Assembly: GCF_000794385.1 (NCBI RefSeq) | Contig: NZ_JTJB01000034.1 | Coordinates: 62,001 to 126,000 of the forward strand | Reading direction: 5' to 3' | Length of the DNA: 64,000 nucleotides | From: Thermus sp. 2.9 | GTDB lineage: Bacteria; Deinococcota; Deinococci; Deinococcales; Thermaceae | In this document: piece after piece, positions 34,779 through 42,529 of the stretch | How positions within the stretch are numbered: the first letter of the stretch is position 1 | Layout of the letters: each line of letters begins with the position of its first letter | Position numbers and translations under genes: made by a program | Notes under the pieces: model-generated | What the model was told of the DNA's origin: nothing | What the model saw: only the letters and a program-made list of their open reading frames with translations | Databases searched by the model: none

Positions 34779-36674
34779 CTAGCCACCATGGGCCGCTTGG
34801 CGGATGGCCTCCACCGCCTCCGGGTTTTCCAGGGCGGAGAGGTCCCCGGGGTCTTGGCCCAGGTAAGCGGCCCGCACCACCCGGCGCATCACCTTAGCGT
34901 TGCGGGTTTTGGGAAGGTCGGGCACAAAGAGGACCCGCTCGGGCCTTAAGGGTTTACCCAGGGCCTCGGCCACCTTCTCCGCCACCGCCTCGGCGAGGGC
35001 GGGGCTTGCCTCCACCCCCGGCTTGAGGACGGCGAAGAGCACGATGGCCTCCCCCTTGACCGGGTCCGGCACCCCGATGGCGGCCGCTTCCTTCAGGGCG
35101 GGGTGGCCCAAGGCCGCCGTTTCCACCTCCGCCGGGCCCACCCGCTTGCCCGCCACCTTTAGGGTGTCGTCGCTTCGGCCCAGGATGAAGAAGTGCCCCT
35201 CCTCGTCCAAAAGGGCGAAGTCCCCGTGGACCCACACCCCGGGCACCTTGGCGAAGTAGGCGTCCAGGTAGCGGGCTTCGTCCCGCCAGAAGCCCTTGGT
35301 CATCCCGGGCCAGGGGGCGAGGACGGCGAGCTCCCCCACTTGGTCCCGCACGGGCCTGCCCGCCTCGTCCAAAACCGCGGCCTTCATGCCGGGCACGGCG
35401 GTGTTGAACCCCATGGGTTTGATGGGCTTCAGGAGGACGTTCCCCAGGATGCCCCCCGAAACCTCCGTTCCCCCGGAGTAGTTGACGATGGGCCGTTTTT
35501 CCTCCCCCACCACCCGGAAGAACCAAAGATAGGGCTCGAGGTTCCAGGGCTCTCCCGTGGAGCCCAGGACCCGGAGGGAGGAGAGGTCGTGGGCCCGCAC
35601 GGGGGCTTCCCCAAAGGGGATGAGGGCCCGCACCAGGGTGGGGGAGAGGCCCAGGTGGGTGAGGCGGTGGGCCTCCACCATCCGCCAAAGCCTCTCGGGG
35701 CCAGGGTGGTCGGGGGCGCCGTCGTAGAGGAAGCCCGTGCCCCCCAGGATGAGCCCCCCCAGGATGGCCCAAGGCCCCATCATCCAACCTAGGTCGGTGA
35801 ACCAGAAGAGGCGGTCCTCCTCCTTGAGGTCAAAGAGGAGGGCCATGTCCAAGGCGGCCTTGAGGGGGAAGCCCGCGTGGTAGTGCACCGTGCCCTTGGG
35901 CCGGCCCGTGGTCCCGGAGGTGTAGATGAGCATGAAGGGGTCCATGCTTTCCATTTCCTCCGGAGGGGAGGTTTCGCCCCCCAGGGCGGCGTAGTCCACC
36001 TCCCCTGCCACTAAGGGAAGGCCCAAGCGCCGCACCACCAAAAGGCCTTCCGTGCCCGAAAGGGCTAAGGCCTTGCGGGCTTCCCCGAGGAGCTCCACCC
36101 TCCTTCCCCGCCGCAGGAAGCCGTCTTGGACGGCGAGGAGCCTAGCCTCGGCGTCTTTTAGGCGGATGGCGGCGGCCTCGGCGGCGTAGCCGGAGAAGAT
36201 GGGGACGGCGATGGCCCCGAGCCAGGCAGTGGCGAGGAGGAGGGTGGCGGCCTCGAGGCCCATGGGCATCCAGATGCCCACCCGCTCCCCCCGGCCCACC
36301 CCGAGCGCCCTAAGCCCCGCCGCCACCCGGGCCACCTCCCTCCTAAGCTCCCCGTAGGTGAGGGCGCGCACCTGACCGTCCTCCGTTTCGTGGAGGAGGG
36401 CTGGGCGGTCCTCCGGGTGGCGCAGGGCTGCCTCCACCAGGTTGAGCCTTCCCCCTACGAAAAAGCGGGGGAAGGGGAAGCCTCCCTCAATGACCTTGCT
36501 GTAGGGCCTGCGCCAGGGCACGCCCAAGTGGCCCAAGAACTGGTGGTAGAAATCCTCCGCCTCCTCCACGCTGTAGCGGTAGAAGGCCTCGTAGTCATGG
36601 AAGCCCAGGGCCTCCATGAACCGGTAAAGCCGGGTGTTTCGGGCTTCCTCTTCGGGGTACCAGACCGGTTCCAT
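34779..36674 (-). CDS. AMP-forming acetyl/acyl-CoA synthetase
   Basis: 631 residues. The adenylate-forming signature Y-T-S-G-T-T-G-R-P-K-G lies near 260, the A5 motif as S-G-G-T-E-V near 395, the hinge region as V-H-G-D-F-A near 490 with L-G-R-S-D-D-T-L-K-V-A-G-K-R, and the C-terminal catalytic lysine in K-T-R-N-A-K-V near 585. The N-terminal extension with the F-Y-R-Y-S region is of the acetyl-CoA-synthetase type. ATG 36674 is preferred because GGAGG lies 6 nt upstream, and it overlaps the kinase stop (TGATG). The lysine would be the usual site for regulation by acetylation. Confidence 0.9.
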   Translation of the reverse strand: MEPVWYPEEEARNTRLYRFMEALGFHDYEAFYRYSVEEAEDFYHQFLGHLGVPWRRPYSKVIEGGFPFPRFFVGGRLNLVEAALRHPEDRPALLHETEDGQVRALTYGELRREVARVAAGLRALGVGRGERVGIWMPMGLEAATLLLATAWLGAIAVPIFSGYAAEAAAIRLKDAEARLLAVQDGFLRRGRRVELLGEARKALALSGTEGLLVVRRLGLPLVAGEVDYAALGGETSPPEEMESMDPFMLIYTSGTTGRPKGTVHYHAGFPLKAALDMALLFDLKEEDRLFWFTDLGWMMGPWAILGGLILGGTGFLYDGAPDHPGPERLWRMVEAHRLTHLGLSPTLVRALIPFGEAPVRAHDLSSLRVLGSTGEPWNLEPYLWFFRVVGEEKRPIVNYSGGTEVSGGILGNVLLKPIKPMGFNTAVPGMKAAVLDEAGRPVRDQVGELAVLAPWPGMTKGFWRDEARYLDAYFAKVPGVWVHGDFALLDEEGHFFILGRSDDTLKVAGKRVGPAEVETAALGHPALKEAAAIGVPDPVKGEAIVLFAVLKPGVEASPALAEAVAEKVAEALGKPLRPERVLFVPDLPKTRNAKVMRRVVRAAYLGQDPGDLSALENPEAVEAIRQAAHGG

Positions 36675-37504
36675 CACTTCCTCCAAAAGGGAAAGCGCTT
36701 GGGTTTCTTGGGCTCCTGGGGCTCCGTGGGCGGGCCCTGGGGGTGGCGGAGCACCTCCAGGAAGCCCTTGAGGTCCAGGCGTTCTTCCGGGCGCTTGGCG
36801 AGGAGGCGCCTGAGGGCCTTGTCCAGCCTTGGGGGTAGGCTCGTGGGGGGCGGGGGGAGGAGGAGGTGGGCCTGGCGGAGCTCTTCCAGGCTTTCCCCCC
36901 GAAAAGGCCGCTTGCCGGTGAGGAGCTCGTAGGCCATGACGCCGAAGGCGTAGGCTTCGCTTTTCGGGCTCGGCAGGGCTCCCAAAAAGAGCTCTGGGGC
37001 CAGGTAGTGCGGGCTTCCGGCGTACTCGGGGCTGCCCTCCACCAAGGAGCGTAACGTGCCGAGGTCCCCCAGCTTGTAGTGGCCCCCGTCAATAAAGACG
37101 TTGGAGGGCTTCACGTCCTGGTGCAGAAAGCCCTTCTCGTGAAGATATAAAAGGGCTTCTCCCACCTCCAAAAGCGCCTTCACCGCTTCCTCCCGGGGCA
37201 GGGGGTCCCGGTGGAGGCGCTCCTCCAAGGTGCCTTCCTCCAAGTACTCCAGGGCCAAGAAGGCCTCCTCCCCCAAGGGCACCCCCGCCAGGCCCCGCAC
37301 CAGGTGGGGGTGCTTGAGGGAGAGGGATAGGGTCACCTCCCGGGCGAAGCGCTCCGCCAGCTTGGGGTTTTGGCGCACCTCCTTCTTGGGGAGCTTCAGG
37401 GCCACCTTCCCCAGGCTCGGGGCCTCGGCCAGGTAGACTTGGGCCGTCTGGCCCAGGCCCAGGAGCATGAGGAGGCGAAAGTCCTTGCGCTTCAAGCTAC
37501 TCAA
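36674..37504 (-). CDS. Small Hanks-type Ser/Thr protein kinase
   Basis: 276 residues, little more than a kinase domain and a Lys/Pro-rich tail with no membrane segment. The ATP-anchoring lysine is in V-A-L-K-L. The catalytic loop is H-Q-D-V-K-P-S-N (HQD for HRD) and the metal site is L-G-D-L-G-T (DLG for DFG). A-P-E and the later D/Y-A-F-G-V-M-A-Y-E-L-L-T-G-K-R-P-F blocks are intact, so it should be active. TTG 37504 is used because it overlaps the preceding stop and GGAGGGG lies about 9 nt upstream. The overlap with the CoA-synthetase gene suggests a functional link. Confidence 0.9.
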   Translation of the reverse strand: MSSLKRKDFRLLMLLGLGQTAQVYLAEAPSLGKVALKLPKKEVRQNPKLAERFAREVTLSLSLKHPHLVRGLAGVPLGEEAFLALEYLEEGTLEERLHRDPLPREEAVKALLEVGEALLYLHEKGFLHQDVKPSNVFIDGGHYKLGDLGTLRSLVEGSPEYAGSPHYLAPELFLGALPSPKSEAYAFGVMAYELLTGKRPFRGESLEELRQAHLLLPPPPTSLPPRLDKALRRLLAKRPEERLDLKGFLEVLRHPQGPPTEPQEPKKPKRFPFWRK

Positions 37505-38171
37505 GGACCAAGACCCCTCCCGGCTTCAGGGCGTGCCCCTCCACCCCCCGCTCCCCGGCCTTCTGGGCGAAGGCCTCCCCATCTTGCCGTATGGGGGGGA
37601 AGGTGTTGTAGTGGATGGGCACCACCTTTTTGGGTTTGAGGAGGTCTAGGGCCTTTAAGGCGTCCTCCGGCCCCATGGTGAAGTGATCCCCGATGGGTAA
37701 GAAGGCGAGGTCCAGGCCCACCTCCCCGATGAGGCGCATGTCCGAGAAGAGGGCGGTGTCCCCGGCGTGGTAGATGCGCTTGCCGCCAAGCTCCAGGATG
37801 ACCCCCATGGGCATGCCCCCGTAGGTGCCGTCGGGGAAGCTGGAGGAGTGCCAGGCGGGGGTCCACTTTAGCCAGCCCCCTTCAAAGCGGTGGGTGCCCC
37901 CGATGTTCATGGGGATGCTCTTGGCCCCGTGCTTTTCGGCGTAGGTGGCGATCTCAAAGGTGGAGACCACCACCCCGCCCTTCTTGGAAAGGGCCACGGC
38001 GTCCCCGAAGTGGTCCCCGTGGGCGTGGGTTACCAGGATGAGGTCGGCTTGGACCTCCGCCACGGAGGCCGCCGCCAGGGGGTTTCCCGTGAGGAAAGGG
38101 TCTATGACCACCTTGGTCTTGCCGTCGGAAAGCCAGACCGCCGAGTGGCCCAGGTAACGGATCTCCAGCAT
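37497..38171 (-). CDS. UPF0173-type metal-dependent hydrolase (metallo-beta-lactamase fold)
   Basis: 224 residues. The H-A-H-G-D-H motif near residue 51 is the dinuclear metal site; H-A-G-D-T-A-L-F near 136 and the late P-I-H-Y-N-T-F near 188 complete it. ATG 38171 has AAAGGAGG 5 nt upstream; a GTG two codons earlier lies inside that RBS and is rejected. TATAGT (minus strand 38199-38194) forms the -10. The 3' end overlaps the kinase gene, giving the order hydrolase-kinase-CoA synthetase. The substrate is unknown. Confidence 0.9.
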   Translation of the reverse strand: MLEIRYLGHSAVWLSDGKTKVVIDPFLTGNPLAAASVAEVQADLILVTHAHGDHFGDAVALSKKGGVVVSTFEIATYAEKHGAKSIPMNIGGTHRFEGGWLKWTPAWHSSSFPDGTYGGMPMGVILELGGKRIYHAGDTALFSDMRLIGEVGLDLAFLPIGDHFTMGPEDALKALDLLKPKKVVPIHYNTFPPIRQDGEAFAQKAGERGVEGHALKPGGVLVLE

Positions 38172-38192
38172 AGGCACCTCCTTTAGAAGGCA

Positions 38193-38564
38193 CTATACCG
38201 GAGAAGGGGCTTGGGGGGAAAGGGCACGTTCTAAGTAGCGGTGGAATAGGGCTTCCAAGATTTTGGCGAAGGCCTTTTCGCCCCAGCTCCTTCCCTCGGG
38301 CAGAACCAAGGTGAGCTCCAGCTCCAGTTCCCATCCCTCCTGAACCCGGTGCGCCTGGCCCTCCACCCGCAAGGAAGGGGGAGGTAGGGGCAGGGCCATG
38401 AGGCGCTCGCCCTCCAGCCGGCTGGCGAAGGGGAGGACCAGCTCCCCCAGCACGGGGTTTTCCTGGCGCAGCACCCCTCGGAGCTCACGGCCGTGAAGAT
38501 GCACCTCCAGGGGAAGTCCTTGGGGCAGGCTGCCGTTTAGGTGAAGCTGGAGCCTGGCCTTCAT
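38193..38564 (-). CDS. Hypothetical protein, beta-rich, unknown function
   Basis: 123 residues from ATG 38564, with no signal peptide or membrane segment. A run of alternating strands (L-Q-L-H-L-N-G-S-L, L-E-V-H-L-H-G-R-E-L) leads to a C-terminal helix A-F-A-K-I-L-E-A-L-F-H-R-Y. It overlaps the upstream small gene by 4 nt and its stop lies next to the -10 box of the UPF0173 gene. No family is recognised. Confidence 0.6.
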   Translation of the reverse strand: MKARLQLHLNGSLPQGLPLEVHLHGRELRGVLRQENPVLGELVLPFASRLEGERLMALPLPPPSLRVEGQAHRVQEGWELELELTLVLPEGRSWGEKAFAKILEALFHRYLERALSPQAPSPV

Positions 38565-38770
38565 CCTTCCACCCACTCCACCCGCACCCGGCCTTCCTTG
38601 AGGAGGCGGGAAACCTCGGCGTCGGGGACGTTGAGGAGCCGGGGAAGCTCGCGGAACCGGGGCGTGGCCGAGGCCAGGCCCACCCGCACGATGAGCACGT
38701 CCTCCTCTTCCGCGCGCCCGATGCGCCACACCAGGTGCTGGCCGAGGAGGTCTAGGAGGTCCTTCTCCAC
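38561..38770 (-). CDS. Small hypothetical protein, unknown function
   Basis: 69 residues, acidic, with a GTG start. TAGGCT (38782-38777) ends 6 nt upstream, so it is likely leaderless. The C-terminal half P-R-L-L-N-V-P-D-A-E-V-S-R-L-L-K-E-G resembles the start of a helix-turn-helix or helicase-loading element, but nothing definite. Its stop overlaps the next gene (ATGA), so the pair is co-translated. Confidence 0.6.
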   Translation of the reverse strand: MEKDLLDLLGQHLVWRIGRAEEEDVLIVRVGLASATPRFRELPRLLNVPDAEVSRLLKEGRVRVEWVEG

Positions 38771-38810
38771 CCCTTTAGCCTACCCCGCCTTTGGGCTCGG
38801 GTGTGTAAGG

Positions 38811-38836
38811 CGCTGAAACGTGGGGGCGTTAGAGCG
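38811..38836. promoter_or_regulatory. Imperfect inverted repeat upstream of the AOR gene
   Basis: CGCTGAAACG (38811-38820) and CGTTAGAGCG (38827-38836) pair at eight of ten positions around a 6-nt loop. It lies 20 nt upstream of the presumed -10 box TAGACT (38856-38861), a position suited to an operator or activator site. Confidence 0.4.
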
Positions 38837-38884
38837 GGGCAAAAGGCCTTGTGTGTAGACTCTCCTTAAGAGGCGGAGGTGAGT

Positions 38885-40597
38885 ATGTGGCGGTCTATAC
38901 GGCTTGACCTGGCGGCGAAAAAGGCCCATTGGGAAGAGATCCCACCCGAAGCGGTGGCCTGGGGCGGGCGCTACCGCACGGCCCACCTCCTTTGGGAGCG
39001 GGAGGCCTACCGCTTTGACCCCTTATCCCCGGAAAACCCCCTGGTCTTCGCCATCGGTCCCCTGGCGGGCACGGGGTTTTCCAACGCCAACCGCACCAGC
39101 GTGGGCACCCGGAGCCCCCTCACCCTGGGCATCAAGGAGGCCAACGGGGGCGGGACCTTCGGCTACGCCTTGGGGCAGATGAGGGTGGCCCACCTGGTCC
39201 TCGAGGGCCAAAGCCCCGAGTGGGTGGTGGTGCGCCTCACCAAGGAAGGGGAGGTCTTCTTTGACCCGGCGGAGGGGCTTTTGGGCCTGGGAAACTTTGA
39301 GGCGGCGAAGCGGCTTTTCGCCGCCTACGGCCGGAAGATCGCCTTCGCCCTTCTGGGGCCGGTGGGGGAGTATTTAGGGCTCTTATCCGGCATCGCCTTT
39401 TCCGACACAGATGGGCGCCCTTCCCGCCTCGCCGCCCGGGGGGGTGTGGGGGCGGTGATGGGGTCCAAGCGGGTGAAGGCCATCGTGGTGGAGGTGCCGG
39501 GGAAGGTGGAGGTCTTTGACAAGCCCAAGGTCCTGGAGGGGGTGCGCCGTTACGCCCAGCTCCTGCGGGAAGACCCCTTGGTCATGCAGTTTTACAACGC
39601 CATCGGCACCATGGGCATGGCGGACTTCCAAAACGCCTTCGGCGGGCTTCCCGTGAGGAACTTCCGCCAGGGGCGCCTGGCTCCCCCGGAGGAATTCCGC
39701 ATGGGCGGGCAGCACATCGCCCCCCTGAACAAGTCCCGGGGGGGCAAGCACACCCACGCCTGCATGCCGGGGTGCGTGATCCAGTGCTCCAACGTCATCG
39801 TGGACGAGAAGGGGGAGGAGGTGGTTTCCCCTCTGGAGTACGAGACCATCGGCCTCCTGGGCACCAACTGCGGCCTTACCGACCCGGACCAGCTCGCCCG
39901 GCTCAACCGCCTGGCCAACGACCTGGGGATTGACACCATTGAGACGGGGGCGAGCCTCGCCCTTTACATGGAAAAGGGCCTGGCGGACTGGGGGGACTAC
40001 GCCTTCATGGAAGCCAAACTAAAGTCCCTCTACACCCCAAGCGAGGAGGCGCGGCTTCTCGCCCAGGGCACGGCCCGGCTTGGGGAGGCCTTGGGGGTGC
40101 GAAGGGTTCCCGTGATTAAGCGCCAGGCCATCAGCGCTTACGACCCAAGGGTGGTGGAGGCCACGGGCATCACCATGATGGTCACCGCCCAAGGGGCGGA
40201 CCACACCGCCGGGAACGCGCCCCGGCTGGAAACCCGGGCCATGAAGCCCGAGGAGATCCTCGAGGCCAGCTACCAAGCCCAGGTCAACGCCGCCGCCAAC
40301 GACAGCCTGGGGCTTTGCGTCTTCGGGGGGAGCGTCACCAACAAGGAGGTGGCCTTCATCGTGGAGAGCGTGAACGCCGCCTTGGGCACCCGCTTGGGCC
40401 CGGGCTTCTGGCGGGAGCTTGGGGAGGGGGTTTTGCGCCTGGAACACCGCTTCAACCACCAAGCGGGCTTCACCCACGAGGACGACCGCCTGCCCGCCTT
40501 CTTCTATGAGGAGCCGGTGCCGCCCAAGAACTACACCGCCCGCTTCCGCCCGGAAGACCTTTCCCCGCTTTACGCCAGGCTCCACCAGGAGGGCTAG
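38885..40597 (+). CDS. Aldehyde:ferredoxin oxidoreductase family tungstoenzyme
   Basis: 570 residues. N-terminal, central and C-terminal AOR domains are all present (G-P-L-A-G-T-G-F-S-N-A-N-R near 65, G-G-V-G-A-V-M-G-S-K-R near 198). The cluster cysteines lie in H-A-C-M-P-G-C-V-I-Q-C, spaced C-x3-C-x3-C rather than the classic C-x2-C-x3-C, with a fourth candidate in L-G-L-C-V-F-G-G. The family oxidises aldehydes to acids with a tungsto-bispterin cofactor and ferredoxin. ATG 38885 follows GGAGGTGAGT. The substrate cannot be told. Tungstate supply could come from the modABC genes at 22-24.5 kb. Confidence 0.92.
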   Translation: MWRSIRLDLAAKKAHWEEIPPEAVAWGGRYRTAHLLWEREAYRFDPLSPENPLVFAIGPLAGTGFSNANRTSVGTRSPLTLGIKEANGGGTFGYALGQMRVAHLVLEGQSPEWVVVRLTKEGEVFFDPAEGLLGLGNFEAAKRLFAAYGRKIAFALLGPVGEYLGLLSGIAFSDTDGRPSRLAARGGVGAVMGSKRVKAIVVEVPGKVEVFDKPKVLEGVRRYAQLLREDPLVMQFYNAIGTMGMADFQNAFGGLPVRNFRQGRLAPPEEFRMGGQHIAPLNKSRGGKHTHACMPGCVIQCSNVIVDEKGEEVVSPLEYETIGLLGTNCGLTDPDQLARLNRLANDLGIDTIETGASLALYMEKGLADWGDYAFMEAKLKSLYTPSEEARLLAQGTARLGEALGVRRVPVIKRQAISAYDPRVVEATGITMMVTAQGADHTAGNAPRLETRAMKPEEILEASYQAQVNAAANDSLGLCVFGGSVTNKEVAFIVESVNAALGTRLGPGFWRELGEGVLRLEHRFNHQAGFTHEDDRLPAFFYEEPVPPKNYTARFRPEDLSPLYARLHQEG

Positions 40598-40600
40598 GCC

Positions 40601-41020
40601 GTGGGGGAAAAGCCCCTTTGGGAAGCGGCCTTCGCCGAGCTTTCCCCCCTTGCCTTCTATGGAGGGGTGGGGCTTCTGGCGGGGCTTTGGGCCCTGGGGG
40701 AGGCCCCGGGGTGGGTTTGGCTTTGCCTTTACCCTTGGTGGCGGCTTCGCCTTGGGTGGCGGGCCTACTTGTACCCGGGGCGCCTCATCCTGAAGCCACC
40801 CTTGGGCTTGGCCCGGGCCGTGCCCTTGGCGCAGGTGGAGGGGGTGGAGGTGGGCTTTTGGCCCGCCGGGCCTTTGGCGAGGGGGAGACGTGCCCTTTTC
40901 CTCCTCTTGGCCAACGGGGAGAGGCTTCCCTTGCCCCTATCCGAGCCCGAGGCCCTGGCGGAGCGCCTTAGAGCACTTCTAGAAGGGCGAACTTCAGGTA
41001 GTGGGTCTCCGGGTGGTTGA
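40601..41020 (+). CDS. Small membrane protein (bacterial PH-like), unknown function
   Basis: 139 residues from GTG 40601, 3 nt after the AOR stop. One or two hydrophobic segments (about 15-45, W-rich) precede a strand-rich domain [30 protein letters not shown], which has the look of a bacterial PH domain; this is an impression only. It overlaps the convergent methyltransferase by 53 nt. Confidence 0.55.
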   Translation: MGEKPLWEAAFAELSPLAFYGGVGLLAGLWALGEAPGWVWLCLYPWWRLRLGWRAYLYPGRLILKPPLGLARAVPLAQVEGVEVGFWPAGPLARGRRALFLLLANGERLPLPLSEPEALAERLRALLEGRTSGSGSPGG

Positions 41021-42113
41021 GGAGGACGGGGTGGTCAAAGCCCTGGCCTCGCTTCTCCAAAACCCGCAGGCTGCGGTGGGCGTCCTGGGCGGCTTCCCGG
41101 AGCATCTCGTAAAAGAGGGGCTCGGTGAGGTGGTGGCTGCAGCTCGCCGTGGCCAAGATCCCCCCCTCCTTCAGGAGCTTGATGGCCCTGAGGTTCACCT
41201 CCTTGTAGGCCCGGTAGGCCCGCTCCACGTCCTTCTTGCCCTTGGCGAAGGCCGGGGGGTCCAGGACGATGAGGTCAAACCGCTCCCCCGCCTTTTCCAG
41301 GCTTCTTAGGTAGTCAAAGGCGTTGGCCTCCACCGTCTTGAGGTTTAGGCCGTTTAGGCGGGCGTTCTCCTCGGCCCGCTGCAGGGCGTCCTTGGAGCTG
41401 TCCACGCTGATCACCTCCCGGAAGCCCAAGGCCAGGTGCAGGCCGAAGCCCCCGGCGTAGCTGAAGACGTCCAAAGCCCGCTCTCCCCGGAAGCGCTCCA
41501 TGAGGATGCGGTTTTCCCGCTGGTCCAGGTAGGCCCCCGTCTTCTGCCCCTCCAGGAGGTCCACCAGGTAGCGCACCCCTCCTTCCCGCACCGCCACCCG
41601 CTCGGGTACCGGGCCGAGGAGGGGGCGGACGTAAAGGGGTAGCCCCTCTAGCTCCCGGCTCTTGGCGTCGTTCTTGGCCAGGACGCTTTTTGCCAGGGGC
41701 TTAAGCCTTTCCGCCACCTGGGGCAGAAGGCCTTCCCAGGCGTGGGCCGTGGCCTGGACCACGACGTGGCCGGCGTAGTAGTCCACCACCAGCCCGGGCA
41801 GGAAGTCCCCCTCGGCGTGGGCCAGGCGGAAGCCGCCTTCGGGCTCGCCCTCTAGGTGGGGCAGGCGGCGGCGGAGGGCGGTGTCCAGGTTATCCAAGAG
41901 GGCCTTCACCGGGTCTTCCGCCGGGCGGAAGCGGTAGGCCCGCACCGCGAGGTCGCTTTGCGGGTTGTAGAGGGCTAGGGCCAAAAAGCGCTTGCCCCAG
42001 TAGACGGGGTAAAGGCCCGGCGCATCCGGGCCCGAGAGCACGTCGCGGCGGAAGACCCATAGGTGGCGGGAAAGAAGGCGGGCGGCCCCGCGTTCGTTGA
42101 CGAGAATCCTCAC
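40968..42113 (-). CDS. Class I SAM-dependent 23S rRNA cytosine methyltransferase, RlmI/RlmO-like
   Basis: 381 residues with a GTG start. An N-terminal PUA domain (about 1-70) and EEHEE region are followed by a Rossmann methyltransferase: motif [13 protein letters not shown] near 213, V-D-S-S near 235, motif IV L-D-P-P-A-F near 285, and the catalytic-Cys motif T-A-S-C-S-H-H near 325. The family makes m5C in 23S rRNA. TATACT (42125-42120) ends 6 nt upstream, a leaderless start, in a divergent region shared with the ATP synthase promoter. Confidence 0.93.
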   Translation of the reverse strand: MRILVNERGAARLLSRHLWVFRRDVLSGPDAPGLYPVYWGKRFLALALYNPQSDLAVRAYRFRPAEDPVKALLDNLDTALRRRLPHLEGEPEGGFRLAHAEGDFLPGLVVDYYAGHVVVQATAHAWEGLLPQVAERLKPLAKSVLAKNDAKSRELEGLPLYVRPLLGPVPERVAVREGGVRYLVDLLEGQKTGAYLDQRENRILMERFRGERALDVFSYAGGFGLHLALGFREVISVDSSKDALQRAEENARLNGLNLKTVEANAFDYLRSLEKAGERFDLIVLDPPAFAKGKKDVERAYRAYKEVNLRAIKLLKEGGILATASCSHHLTEPLFYEMLREAAQDAHRSLRVLEKRGQGFDHPVLLNHPETHYLKFALLEVL

Positions 42114-42119
42114 CGCTTC

Positions 42120-42125
42120 AGTATA
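42120..42125 (-). promoter_or_regulatory. -10 box for the rRNA methyltransferase gene
   Basis: TATACT on the minus strand, 6 nt before GTG 42113, within a palindromic GTATAC that lies 15 nt upstream of the divergent ATP-synthase -35. Confidence 0.5.
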
Positions 42126-42140
42126 CTTAGGCGGGGTTGG

Positions 42141-42169
42141 TTGACGCTTGCCCCCGCGGCCGGTATCAT
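42141..42169 (+). promoter_or_regulatory. Promoter of the V/A-type ATP synthase operon
   Basis: TTGACG (42141-42146), 17-nt spacer, TATCAT (42164-42169): the best sigma-70 promoter in the window. The leader of about 40 nt has a small GCGCA/TGCGC hairpin (near 42180-42192) and the RBS AAGGAGG (42204-42210) before ATG 42215. Confidence 0.8.
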
Positions 42170-42214
42170 GACCGGCGGGCGCACTTTGCGCATCTTTTCA
42201 CATAAGGAGGGGCG

Positions 42215-42529
42215 ATGGGAGGCCTGGGACTTATCAAGACCCTAGCGGAGAAGGAGAGGGAGCTCCTTGCCCGCCTCGAGGCCGCCAAGAGGGAGGCCGA
42301 AGACTTCCTGAAGCGGGCGGAGGGCGAGGCCAAGGCCCTCCTGGAGGAGGCGGAGGCCAAGGCCAAGGCCCTGGAAGGGGAGTTTAAGGAGAAGGAGGCC
42401 AGGGAAACCGAGGCCCTCCTGGCCCGGTACCGCAAGCAGGCCGAGGCCGAGGCCCAGGCGGTGAAGGAAAAGGGACAGGCCCGCCTGGAGGAGGCGGTGG
42501 CCTTGGTGCTCCGGGAGGTCTTGCCGTGA
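42215..42529 (+). CDS. atpG: V/A-type ATP synthase subunit G (peripheral stalk)
   Basis: 104 residues, almost entirely a charged Ala/Glu/Lys coiled coil (A-E-A-K-A-K-A-L-E-G-E and similar), as expected for the G (or H) stalk subunit that pairs with E. It is first in the operon, behind a strong promoter and RBS AAGGAGG. Its stop overlaps the start of the I-subunit gene. Confidence 0.93.
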   Translation: MGGLGLIKTLAEKERELLARLEAAKREAEDFLKRAEGEAKALLEEAEAKAKALEGEFKEKEARETEALLARYRKQAEAEAQAVKEKGQARLEEAVALVLREVLP

